DNA from: Coprococcus sp.
GTDB lineage: Bacteria > Bacillota > Clostridia > Lachnospirales > Lachnospiraceae
NCBI GenBank assembly: GCA_016297325.1
Contig: JAEDGW010000094.1
Coordinates: 1 to 10,112, forward strand
Direction of reading: 5' to 3'
DNA: 10,112 bases
Numbering within the stretch: the stretch's first letter is position 1; each line of letters starts with the position of its first letter. Positions 1 through 6,539 of the stretch are shown piece by piece. Both the position numbers and the translations under genes were made by a program. Below the pieces are notes generated by a model, which saw only the letters and a list, made by a program, of their open reading frames with translations, ran no database searches and was not told the origin of the DNA.

Positions 1-261
1 GCACTTGCTGGGTTCCCGGCTGAATATACTGCTGGTTCTGTCCCGGCTGCATCCCTGGATAACTATACTGTCCTGCCTGACCTGCCTGCACTTGCTGGGT
101 TCCCGGCTGAATATACTGCTGGTTCTGTCCCGGCTGCATCCCCGGATAACTATACTGTCCTGCCTGACCTGCCTGCGTCTGCTGCATTCCCGGCTGAATA
201 TACTGCTGGCTCTGTCCCGGCTGCATTCCCGGACGGCTATACTGTGGTGTCTGGCCTGGCT
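1..261. repeat. Tandem 87-bp coding repeat, three copies in the window
   Basis: The copies are 1-87, 88-174 and 175-261. Copies 1 and 2 differ at a single base (t56 against c143). The third copy matches well over its first ~70 bases and then degenerates. The unit is 29 codons, so copy-number change keeps the reading frame of the zinc-ribbon gene. The array continues or ends beyond base 1. The near identity of copies 1 and 2 at synonymous sites points to recent duplication. Confidence 0.92.
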
Positions 262-364
262 GCTGAATCTGTCCCTGTCTCATATACTGTGTCATGTCCA
301 TGCCACAATACTTACACACAGCTATATTGTTATCTATCTCCTGTCCACATCTCAAGCATTTCAT
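1..364 (-). CDS. Zinc-ribbon protein with tandem Gln/Gly/Pro-rich repeats, partial at left edge
   Basis: The 121 visible residues are the N-terminus; the gene continues past base 1. It opens with a short zinc ribbon: C3, C6, C17 and C20 form two CxxC knuckles. A low-complexity region rich in Q, G, P, Y and M follows, built of 29-residue repeats (pattern YSYPGMQPGQ / QQYIQPG / QAGQAG). The start ATG at 364 is chosen because GGAGG (375-371) sits 6 nt upstream; the ATG at 369 hits a stop at once. The gene begins 41 bp after the uvrA stop with no terminator between, so co-transcription with uvrA is likely. Proteins of this build (N-terminal zinc ribbon, Q/P/G linker) often carry a C-terminal membrane domain, but that part is outside the window, so no function is assigned. 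There is no visible signal peptide or membrane segment. Confidence 0.85.
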   Translation of the reverse strand, partial: MKCLRCGQEIDNNIAVCKYCGMDMTQYMRQGQIQQPGQTPQYSRPGMQPGQSQQYIQPGMQQTQAGQAGQYSYPGMQPGQNQQYIQPGTQQVQAGQAGQYSYPGMQPGQNQQYIQPGTQQV

Positions 365-405
365 AACATACCTCCGATTATCTGTTGTATCTCCCCCATA
401 TCCTA

Positions 406-3366
406 TTACTTTGTAAGATACTTCTTAAGATACTGCCCTGTATACGACTGTGGCACCTCTGCGATCTCCTCTGGAGTTCCCTGTGCAATTACAGTTCCTC
501 CACCGGCGCCTCCCTCAGGTCCCATGTCAATAATATAATCTGCGGTCTTGATAACGTCAAGGTTATGTTCAATGACAACAACAGTGTTGCCACCTTCGCT
601 AAGTCTCCTGAGTATGTCAACAAGCCTGTGTACATCTGCAAAATGCAATCCTGTGGTAGGCTCATCTAAAACGTATATCGTTCTTCCTGTACCTCTTCTC
701 GACAGTTCCGTTGCAAGCTTGATTCTCTGTGCCTCACCTCCAGACAGAGTCGTAGAAGGCTGTCCAAGTTTTATATATCCAAGTCCCACATCTCTGAGAG
801 TCTCTATCTTCTTTAATATACGAGGTACATTTGCGAAGAATTCACAGGCTTCATCCACTGTCATGTCCAGGACCTCATGAATACTCTTGCCCTTGTATTT
901 GACTTCCAGAGTCTCCCTGTTGTATCTCTTTCCTCCACACACTTCACATGGCACGTATATATCTGGAAGGAAATGCATCTCTATCTTGATGATTCCGTCG
1001 CCACGGCACGCCTCACACCGGCCTCCGGATACATTGAAACTGAATCTTCCCTTGCTGTATCCACGCGCTTTCGCATCCTTTGTATTTGCAAACAGATCCC
1101 TGATCAGGTCAAATGTTCCTGTATAGGTGGCCGGATTAGATCTCGGACTTCTGCCTATAGGTGACTGGTCTATATTGATGATCTTATCAAGTGCATCATA
1201 ACCTATGATGTGATCGTGCTTTCCAGCCTTTACCCTGCTCCTGTTCAGTCTTCTCGCAAGCTTTTTATACAAAATCTCATTCACAAGCGAACTTTTTCCT
1301 GAACCCGACACTCCTGTCACGCAGGTCATGATTCCAAGTGGTATGTCCACGTCTATGTGCTTAAGATTGTTCTCATAAGCATTCTTTATAGTGAGCCATC
1401 CTGTCGGCTTTCTTCTGACATCGGGAACCTCTATCTTCTTTCTACCACTTAAGTAATCACCAGTGATTGAATTCTCACACTTCATGATCTCCTCGGCAGT
1501 TCCCTCAGCTACCACATATCCACCATCGGCACCGGCTCCCGGACCTATATCTATGATGTGATCTGCCGCTCTCATGGTGTCCTCATCATGCTCGACAACT
1601 ATCAGTGTATTGCCAAGATCTCTGAGATTCTTGAGCGCTGCGATCAATTTGTCATTATCCCTCTGATGAAGCCCTATACTTGGCTCATCAAGAATATATG
1701 CCACGCCCACAAGTCCTGAACCTATCTGTGTTGCAAGTCTGATTCTCTGCGCCTCACCACCAGAAAGTGTACTTGTCCCACGGCTCAGGCACAGATAATC
1801 AAGTCCCACGTCAATAAGGAAATGCAGTCTGGATCTGATCTCCTTCAATATGGCGGCACCTATCATCTTCTGTCTGTCTGTGAGCTCCAGATCCTTCATA
1901 AACTGAGCCAGCTCTGTAATTGGCAATTCTGTCAGCTCTGCAATATTCCTGTCTCCCACAGTCACTGCCAGAGCAGTTGGCTTTAATCTCTTGCCTCCAC
2001 AATCTTCACAAGGAGTTATCGTCATATATGTCTCATACTCCGCCTTGGTAGACTCCGCCGACGTCTCTCTGTACCTTCTGGCAACATTCTTCAAAAGGCC
2101 TTCAAATGTAATATCATATACGCCTTCTCCGCGCTGTCCTTTATAATGAACCTTTACAGGTCTTGAGTTTTTACCATACAACAAGAGATCCTTTATATCC
2201 TGTGGATAATCCTGGAAAGGTGTGTCCAGATCAAATTTATACTCAGCACATAAAGCCTTTAACACCGCATTTGCAAAGCTCTTGCCATCATTACACGACT
2301 GCCATCCAAGAACGGTTATTGCACCGTCATTGATAGACATGCTTGGGTCAGGTATCATAAGTTCAGGATCAAACTCCATCTTGAATCCAAGTCCCGCACA
2401 TGTAGGACATGCGCCAAATGGGTTGTTGAACGAAAAACTTCTCGGCTCTATCTCATCTATGCTGATACCGCAATCCGGGCACGAAAAACTGTCTGAGAAA
2501 TTGATGACGGTGTTCTCCTTCTGAACGCCATTCTCATCTCTCTCTCCGATCACTTCTATCTTCATGAGCCCCTCTGCAAGCTGAAGCGCGGTCTCTATGG
2601 AATCCGTAAGTCGCCGTTCCACATCCTGTCTGACAACCAGACGGTCAACAACTATATCTATATTATGCTTTTTATTCTTATCAAGCTTTATCTCCTCCGA
2701 CAGTTCATACATACTGCCATCGACAACAACTCTGACAAATCCGCTCTTCTTCGCCTTCTCCAGAAGTTTTACGTGCTCACCCTTTCTTCCCCTGACTACA
2801 GGCGCAAGCACCATAAACTTTGTTCTCTCTGGAAGCTTCATGATCTCATCCACCATCTGATCAACGGTCTGTCTGCTTATGACTTTGCCACACTTTGGAC
2901 AATGCGGTATACCCACCCTGGCATAGAGCAGTCTGAAATAATCGTAGATCTCTGTAACCGTTCCAACCGTAGATCTAGGGTTCCTGTTAGTTGACTTCTG
3001 ATCTATGGATATCGCCGGTGAAAGTCCCTCTATCTTGTCAACATCCGGCTTCTCCGCCTGTCCAAGGAACTGTCTCGCATACGATGACAGAGATTCCATA
3101 TATCTTCTCTGTCCCTCTGCATATATCGTGTCAAATGCCAAAGATGACTTTCCTGATCCTGAAAGTCCCGTCACAACAACGAATTTGTCTCTCGGAATCT
3201 TGACATTGATATTCTTCAGGTTGTGCGCACGTGCACCTTCAATCGTAATATACTTCCTGTCTATATTCCTGCTGGCATTGAAATAATCATCATCTTTCAT
3301 GCTTGCATCTGTTATATCTTCCAGATGTTGGCCTTGTTCATAATTCTTATTGTCTTCCATCTCCAT
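406..3366 (-). CDS. uvrA: Excinuclease ABC subunit A (UvrA)
   Basis: UvrA is the damage-sensing ATPase of nucleotide excision repair. As a dimer it loads UvrB at distorted DNA and then leaves. The 986-residue protein carries both ABC modules. The first has Walker A GLSGSGKSS at 67-75, signature LSGGEAQ at 534-540 and Walker B ILDEPS at 558-563. The second has GVSGSGKSS at 685-693, signature at 874-880 and VLDEPTTG at 899-906. Zinc-binding cysteine pairs are at C296/C299 with C320/C323, and C784/C787 with C807/C810; further CxxC pairs lie at 156/159 and 453/456. The ATG at 3366 is chosen for AAAGG 4 nt upstream; the ATG at 3360 is an alternative. Family homology begins only at about residue 39 (YITIEGARAHNL), so the protein has an unusual acidic N-terminal extension of ~38 residues. 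It lies 213 bp downstream of uvrB on the same strand. Confidence 0.98.
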   Translation of the reverse strand: MEMEDNKNYEQGQHLEDITDASMKDDDYFNASRNIDRKYITIEGARAHNLKNINVKIPRDKFVVVTGLSGSGKSSLAFDTIYAEGQRRYMESLSSYARQFLGQAEKPDVDKIEGLSPAISIDQKSTNRNPRSTVGTVTEIYDYFRLLYARVGIPHCPKCGKVISRQTVDQMVDEIMKLPERTKFMVLAPVVRGRKGEHVKLLEKAKKSGFVRVVVDGSMYELSEEIKLDKNKKHNIDIVVDRLVVRQDVERRLTDSIETALQLAEGLMKIEVIGERDENGVQKENTVINFSDSFSCPDCGISIDEIEPRSFSFNNPFGACPTCAGLGFKMEFDPELMIPDPSMSINDGAITVLGWQSCNDGKSFANAVLKALCAEYKFDLDTPFQDYPQDIKDLLLYGKNSRPVKVHYKGQRGEGVYDITFEGLLKNVARRYRETSAESTKAEYETYMTITPCEDCGGKRLKPTALAVTVGDRNIAELTELPITELAQFMKDLELTDRQKMIGAAILKEIRSRLHFLIDVGLDYLCLSRGTSTLSGGEAQRIRLATQIGSGLVGVAYILDEPSIGLHQRDNDKLIAALKNLRDLGNTLIVVEHDEDTMRAADHIIDIGPGAGADGGYVVAEGTAEEIMKCENSITGDYLSGRKKIEVPDVRRKPTGWLTIKNAYENNLKHIDVDIPLGIMTCVTGVSGSGKSSLVNEILYKKLARRLNRSRVKAGKHDHIIGYDALDKIINIDQSPIGRSPRSNPATYTGTFDLIRDLFANTKDAKARGYSKGRFSFNVSGGRCEACRGDGIIKIEMHFLPDIYVPCEVCGGKRYNRETLEVKYKGKSIHEVLDMTVDEACEFFANVPRILKKIETLRDVGLGYIKLGQPSTTLSGGEAQRIKLATELSRRGTGRTIYVLDEPTTGLHFADVHRLVDILRRLSEGGNTVVVIEHNLDVIKTADYIIDMGPEGGAGGGTVIAQGTPEEIAEVPQSYTGQYLKKYLTK

Positions 3367-3579
3367 CTAACCTTTTCTCTCTATTATTTTTATTTGCTAT
3401 ATCTTACTATCTTTCTTATATCTATTTCTGTATCTATTCCTTTATATATATTATCTCTGAAATTACTTACCCATAATATATCATAATACCTCAAACAATC
3501 TTACATATACAAAGACCTGCAAATGCCACAAAATACTATTACTACACTCTCATATATCATGTAAATAGGTGATTAACCA
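3367..3579 (-). other. uvrB-uvrA intergenic region with C-poor uvrA leader
   Basis: There are 213 bp between the uvrB stop and the uvrA start, with no gene and no convincing terminator. Read on the minus strand, the 88 nt from 3458 to 3371 contain only two cytosines and are mostly A, G and T, with recurrent AGATA motifs, ending in AGAGAGAAAAGG before the ATG. No LexA box is present. A weak promoter could exist (TTTACA near the uvrB end), but I do not call one. Read-through from uvrB is the simplest reading. Confidence 0.5.
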
Positions 3580-5568
3580 CTAATCCTTATCATAGTCCCT
3601 GAGTGCAGCCTTGTATACTTTGAGCTGATCCCTGACTTCTGCCGCAACCTCAAAATTGAGATCAGCTGCCGCCATATTCATCTTCTTGGTCAGTTTGGCG
3701 ATAACCTTCTGAAGCTCCTTCTTGGTCATGGATTCAGCATCCTTATCTTCCTCAGGAAGCTCCTCCTTCTTCACCTCTATAGTTATGAGATCTCTTATGC
3801 TCTTCTCAATAGTCTTAGGTGTTATTCCATGTTCCTCATTATACTTCTGCTGTATCTCACGACGTCTGCTCGTCTCATCAAGAGCGTACTTCATGGAACC
3901 TGTGATGGTGTCCGCATACATGATAACATGACCGTTTACATTTCGCGCCGCTCTTCCTATGGTCTGTATGAGTGAGGTCTCAGATCTCAGGAAACCTTCT
4001 TTATCCGCATCCAGTATTGCCACCAGTGTGATCTCCGGTATATCAAGACCCTCTCTCAGAAGGTTGATTCCAACAAGCACATCAAATACTCCAAGACGGA
4101 GATCTCTCACTATCTCAACTCTCTCCATGGTGTCTATATCCGAGTGCAGATATTTTACCTTTATATCATTGTCCCTCATATAACTGGTGAGATCTTCCGC
4201 CATGCGCTTGGTAAGCGTTGTTACAAGCACCTTGTGTCCCTGCTCAGTCTCCTTGCGGACCTCCTTCAGCAGATCATCTATCTGCCCCGCAACCGGTCTG
4301 ACCTCAACCGGCGGATCGAGAAGTCCCGTAGGTCTGATGATCTGTTCAGCCATGAGCATCTGGTGTTCCTCCTCGTATTTGCCCGGTGTGGCAGATACGA
4401 ACATGACCTGATCCAGCTTCTGCTCAAACTCCTCAAAATTCAGAGGTCTGTTGTCAAGTGCTGATGGAAGCCTGAATCCATAATCCACCAGATTCATCTT
4501 ACGGGAACGATCTCCCGAGTACATCGCACCGACCTGAGGCACAGTCATATGTGACTCATCTATAATAAGAAGAAAGTCGTCATCAAAGAAATCCAGCAGC
4601 GTGCTCGGTGTCTCACCAGCCGATCTACCAGCCAGCGGACCGGAATAATTCTCTATACCAGAACAAAATCCTGTCTCCCTCATCATCTCCATATCAAAGT
4701 TGGTTCTCTCCTCGATACGCTGAGCCTCAATGAGTTTGTCCTTTGATTTGAAGTAGGCAACCCTGTCCTTGAGCTCCGCCTCTATCCTCTTGAGCGCCTT
4801 CTCCATCTTCTCCTGTCCAACCACATAGTGGGATGCAGGGAACAGACATGTATATGTCAGATCTCTCTTTCCTTCTCCGGTGAGCGGATCAAACTCTGTG
4901 ATCCTGTCTATCTCATCCCCGAAGAATTCTATCCTTATTCCATCGTCAAATGTTGACACAGGTATGATCTCAAGTACATCCCCGCGCACTCTGAATGTAC
5001 CTCTCTGCAGATCCATATCATTCCTGTCATATTGAATATCTGTCAGTTCATCAATGACCTGATCTCTGTCCTTTATCATGCCAACTCTGAACGACAGCAT
5101 CTGATTCCTGTACTCGTCCGGATCACCGATACCATATATACACGACACAGACGCAACCACTATGACATCTTTTCTGTCTATGAGTGCTGCTGTGGCGCTA
5201 TGTCTCATCCGGTCAATATCGTCATTGATCGACGAATCCTTTGCAATATAAGTATCCGTGGATGCCACATATGCCTCCGGCTGATAATAATCGTAATAAC
5301 TTACAAAATACTCCACCGCATTGTTCGGGAAAAATTCTTTCATCTCCCCATAAAGCTGCGCCGCCAGAGTCTTGTTATGTGCAAGTATCAGCGTAGGCTT
5401 ATTCAGCTGCTGTATAACATTCGCCATGGTAAATGTCTTACCTGATCCGGTTACACCGAGCAGCGTCTCGAACTGATTGCCTTCCCGAAAACCCTTTACC
5501 AATTTTTCTATTGCCTCCGGCTGATCTCCGGTGGGCTTGTATTCCGATACCAATTCAAAATGATCCAT
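3580..5568 (-). CDS. uvrB: Excinuclease ABC subunit B (UvrB)
   Basis: UvrB is the central helicase-like subunit of nucleotide excision repair. It receives damaged DNA from UvrA, verifies the lesion and recruits the UvrC nuclease. The 662-residue product matches the usual family length. Visible motifs are Walker A GVTGSGKT at 38-45, the strand-clamping beta-hairpin YYDYYQPEAY at 91-100, DESH at 337-340, SATPG at 392-396, motif V region GINLLREGLDIPE at 500-512, motif VI QTIGRAARN at 535-543, and a C-terminal coiled UVR motif at about 615-655 that contacts UvrC. The start at 5568 is preferred over an in-frame ATG at 5619 because AAGGAG (5580-5575) lies 6 nt upstream and conserved UvrB sequence begins at once (FELVSEYKPTGDQPEAI). 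No promoter or LexA box lies close to it; the nearest SOS promoter is at 5954-5983. Confidence 0.98.
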   Translation of the reverse strand: MDHFELVSEYKPTGDQPEAIEKLVKGFREGNQFETLLGVTGSGKTFTMANVIQQLNKPTLILAHNKTLAAQLYGEMKEFFPNNAVEYFVSYYDYYQPEAYVASTDTYIAKDSSINDDIDRMRHSATAALIDRKDVIVVASVSCIYGIGDPDEYRNQMLSFRVGMIKDRDQVIDELTDIQYDRNDMDLQRGTFRVRGDVLEIIPVSTFDDGIRIEFFGDEIDRITEFDPLTGEGKRDLTYTCLFPASHYVVGQEKMEKALKRIEAELKDRVAYFKSKDKLIEAQRIEERTNFDMEMMRETGFCSGIENYSGPLAGRSAGETPSTLLDFFDDDFLLIIDESHMTVPQVGAMYSGDRSRKMNLVDYGFRLPSALDNRPLNFEEFEQKLDQVMFVSATPGKYEEEHQMLMAEQIIRPTGLLDPPVEVRPVAGQIDDLLKEVRKETEQGHKVLVTTLTKRMAEDLTSYMRDNDIKVKYLHSDIDTMERVEIVRDLRLGVFDVLVGINLLREGLDIPEITLVAILDADKEGFLRSETSLIQTIGRAARNVNGHVIMYADTITGSMKYALDETSRRREIQQKYNEEHGITPKTIEKSIRDLITIEVKKEELPEEDKDAESMTKKELQKVIAKLTKKMNMAAADLNFEVAAEVRDQLKVYKAALRDYDKD

Positions 5569-5612
5569 AAAAGTCTCCTTAATAGCAGCCAAGCTGCCAC
5601 AAACAAATCCCA

Positions 5613-5641
5613 TTGACATAAAGCAACCACAATGCTAATAT
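5613..5641 (+). promoter_or_regulatory. Plus-strand promoter for a putative antisense RNA
   Basis: TTGACA (5613-5618), a 17-bp spacer and TAATAT (5636-5641), with TG one base before the -10 (extended -10, TGcTAATAT). It faces away from uvrB and no plus-strand gene follows, but an intrinsic terminator does, at 5696-5736. The predicted start is A5648. Confidence 0.5.
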
Positions 5642-5647
5642 CTGTTT

Positions 5648-5736
5648 ATAAGGATGCTGTCGATGACAGTTTGCCTGATTATATAATATGATAGAAATAA
5701 CCGCTTACTTTCTCAGGGTGAGGCGGTTATTTTTTT
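5648..5736 (+). ncRNA. Putative ~89 nt antisense RNA, candidate type I antitoxin
   Basis: Inferred from an extended -10 promoter (5613-5641) and a strong intrinsic terminator (5696-5736) with nothing coding between them. The RNA would start with a small hairpin (CTGTC-GAT-GACAG, 5657-5669), pass through an AU-rich linker and end in the terminator stem and U tract. It is complementary to the last codons, stop codon and 3' region of the 33-codon SOS ORF (5828-5727), and to the upstream leader of uvrB. In known type I toxin-antitoxin pairs such as txpA/ratA, the antitoxin RNA overlaps the 3' end of the toxin mRNA in this way. The role here is inference; no RNA family is recognised. Confidence 0.45.
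5696..5736 (+). terminator. Intrinsic terminator, strong on the plus strand
   Basis: Left arm AATAACCGCTTAC (5696-5708) pairs with right arm 5718-5731 (GTGAG, one bulged G at 5723, then CGGTTATT). Seven T follow on the plus strand (5730-5736). On the minus strand the same hairpin begins inside the stop codon of the 33-codon ORF and is followed only by a broken T tract (TTATTTCT), so termination toward uvrB should be partial. It may act as an attenuator between the small ORF and uvrB. Confidence 0.75.
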
Positions 5737-5828
5737 GTCTTGGAATCATGCTTTCCATGCATGTAACCAAGACTATAAAAAGTCACACACAGTGAAATCA
5801 CTGCAATTAGGTCACTAATGGTCAGCAT
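5727..5828 (-). CDS. 33-residue single-helix hydrophobic peptide under SOS control
   Basis: This is a small ORF of 33 codons starting at ATG 5828 and ending TAA 5729-5727. The peptide begins MLTISDLIAVISLCV and has one uninterrupted hydrophobic stretch (about L7 to Y22) ending in LGYMHG, then a short basic, polar tail (K26, H27, K30, K32, K33). This is the shape of small inner-membrane or type I toxin peptides. A purine-rich site GGAGAGGAG (5847-5839) ends 10 nt before the ATG. The promoter with a LexA box (5954-5983) lies ~120 nt upstream, giving a long 5' leader. The ORF is first in the transcript that leads to uvrB. A plus-strand antisense RNA candidate covers its 3' end. I do not recognise the family; toxin function is inferred only from size, topology and context. 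It could instead be a leader peptide or a benign membrane peptide. Confidence 0.6.
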   Translation of the reverse strand: MLTISDLIAVISLCVTFYSLGYMHGKHDSKTKK

Positions 5829-5901
5829 AAGCGTACTTCTCCTCTCCAAGATTTCCCACTATCAGGATATCTATGTAATCGAAGCTACTTTCTACTCTTC
5901 G

Positions 5902-5932
5902 CAAAAAACAAACCGCCATCACGCATGACAGC
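5902..5932 (-). promoter_or_regulatory. Hairpin with T tract in the leader of the SOS transcript
   Basis: On the minus strand GCTGTCAT (5932-5925) pairs with ATGGCGGT (5919-5912) around a GCGTG loop, with three GU pairs. TTGTTTTTTG (5911-5902) follows. It has the form of a weak intrinsic terminator located ~15-45 nt after the predicted SOS transcription start and before the 33-codon ORF, so it could attenuate the transcript. The stem is modest. Confidence 0.35.
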
Positions 5933-5953
5933 ATCCAGGCTAAAGCCTACATC

Positions 5954-5983
5954 TATTATATCGAACATTCGTTCTTATATCAA
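5954..5983 (-). promoter_or_regulatory. SOS-type promoter, leftward toward the small ORF and uvrB
   Basis: On the minus strand: TTGATA (5983-5978), an 18-bp spacer and perfect TATAAT (5959-5954). The predicted start is near 5947. A LexA box fills the spacer, so repressor binding would block RNA polymerase directly. It starts just after the terminator of the 124-residue gene, marking a clean transcription unit boundary. It is the only recognisable promoter of good quality reading toward uvrB. Confidence 0.7.
5962..5975. promoter_or_regulatory. LexA (DinR) operator / SOS box
   Basis: CGAACATTCGTTCT has perfect GAAC-N4-GTTC arms and matches 12 of 14 positions of the Bacillus-type consensus CGAACRNRYGTTYC. 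It lies between the -35 and -10 of the leftward promoter. uvrBA is a classical member of Gram-positive LexA regulons, which supports function. I found no other GAAC-N4-GTTC box near the genes here. Confidence 0.78.
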
Positions 5984-5985
5984 GT

Positions 5986-6032
5986 AAAAACACGGCAGTT
6001 GTTCAAGTTTATTTATCCCCTGAACAACTGCC
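5986..6032 (-). terminator. Intrinsic terminator of the 124-residue gene
   Basis: Perfect 12-bp stem: GGCAGTTGTTCA (5994-6005) with TGAACAACTGCC (6021-6032), and a 15-nt loop. On the minus strand the stem is followed by GTGTTTTTAC, a usable U tract. It lies 56 nt after the stop codon of the gene at 6463-6089. Confidence 0.85.
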
Positions 6033-6088
6033 ACCATACATCAACTCTTTATTAAAGTAATAGTTCAGCCCTTTGCTCACAACACCTT

Positions 6089-6463
6089 CTATGCCGCTAG
6101 TTCATCCCTCCCCAAGCTTATCTCATAGCAGCCTTTCTCGTCAACAGTTACCAGTATCCTCTCAAATCCAGTATAAAAGCTCAGGATATACAGATTGTCT
6201 GCCTTCGCAATAACCACCTCAGCATTCATCTCCGCCAGGTCAGCCAATTTGTCTTTAAGCACGCCCTCGCTGACTCTGATTATCTGTCGCTCCTTCTCCA
6301 CCTGTTTATTATTCTTAAGTTCCTGATAATAGAGGAAAAGATTTTCCTCAAGTACCTTTGACCTGCAGTAGCATTTATGAAAATAGCTGCCGATGATCAT
6401 GTAAAGCATGTAGGTTGTCTCCTGCTGTCTGTGTGATGTCTTTTCTGTAAATGAATATCTCAT
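6089..6463 (-). CDS. Conserved-looking protein of unknown function, 124 residues
   Basis: I do not recognise this protein. It starts MRYSFTEKTSHRQQETTYML and appears soluble, with no signal peptide. An N-terminal segment rich in Y, H, C and K (two nearby cysteines in HKCYCRSK) is followed by a charged helical stretch (about residues 38-75, with many K, E, Q and L) that could be coiled coil. A C-terminal half follows that looks like beta strands (VVIAKADNLYILSFYTGFERILVTV). The start at 6463 is preferred to the ATG at 6478 because GGAGG (6476-6472) lies 8 nt upstream of it and overlaps the other ATG. It is a single-gene unit: promoter TTGACA-N16-TAGATT at 6524-6497 and a strong terminator at 5986-6032. 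The structured DNA directly upstream suggests it may have arrived as accessory cargo. Confidence 0.8.
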   Translation of the reverse strand: MRYSFTEKTSHRQQETTYMLYMIIGSYFHKCYCRSKVLEENLFLYYQELKNNKQVEKERQIIRVSEGVLKDKLADLAEMNAEVVIAKADNLYILSFYTGFERILVTVDEKGCYEISLGRDELAA

Positions 6464-6496
6464 AATCGTTACCTCCATAATGAAAAAATGAAAACA

Positions 6497-6539
6497 AATC
6501 TAAACTGTATCTATAAGTTGTCAAGAGCTTCACCAGCTC
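6497..6539 (-). promoter_or_regulatory. Promoter of the 124-residue gene with adjacent inverted repeat
   Basis: On the minus strand: TTGACA (6524-6519), a 16-bp spacer and TAGATT (6502-6497), with a start near 6490 and a ~27 nt leader. Directly upstream, touching the -35, is a 5-bp inverted repeat (GAGCT-TCACC-AGCTC, 6525-6539) that could be an operator or the last hairpin of the structured block to its right. Confidence 0.6.

Noticed and set aside
5..538. Plus-strand 177-residue open frame across the left edge
   Set aside because: It is the antisense reading of the 87-bp repeat array and runs into the uvrA C-terminus on the other strand. It has no ribosome site, and its repeats mirror those of the real minus-strand zinc-ribbon gene.
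877..3486. Several plus-strand open frames of 70-137 codons opposite uvrA and uvrB
   Set aside because: They lie opposite strongly conserved coding sequence, lack ribosome sites and have no recognisable product.
5569..5619. Extended uvrB start at 5619 (MSMGFVCGSL...)
   Set aside because: AAGGAG sits inside this extension exactly 6 nt before the ATG at 5568, and conserved UvrB sequence begins there. The extension also overlaps the plus-strand TTGACA.
5679..5684. Minus-strand TATAAT as a possible proximal uvrB promoter
   Set aside because: The hexamer is perfect, but 17 bp upstream is TAAGCG, which does not resemble a -35 element, and the bases lie in an AT-rich linker.
6464..6478. Upstream ATG at 6478 for the 124-residue gene
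   Set aside because: That ATG overlaps the GGAGG site that serves the ATG at 6463.
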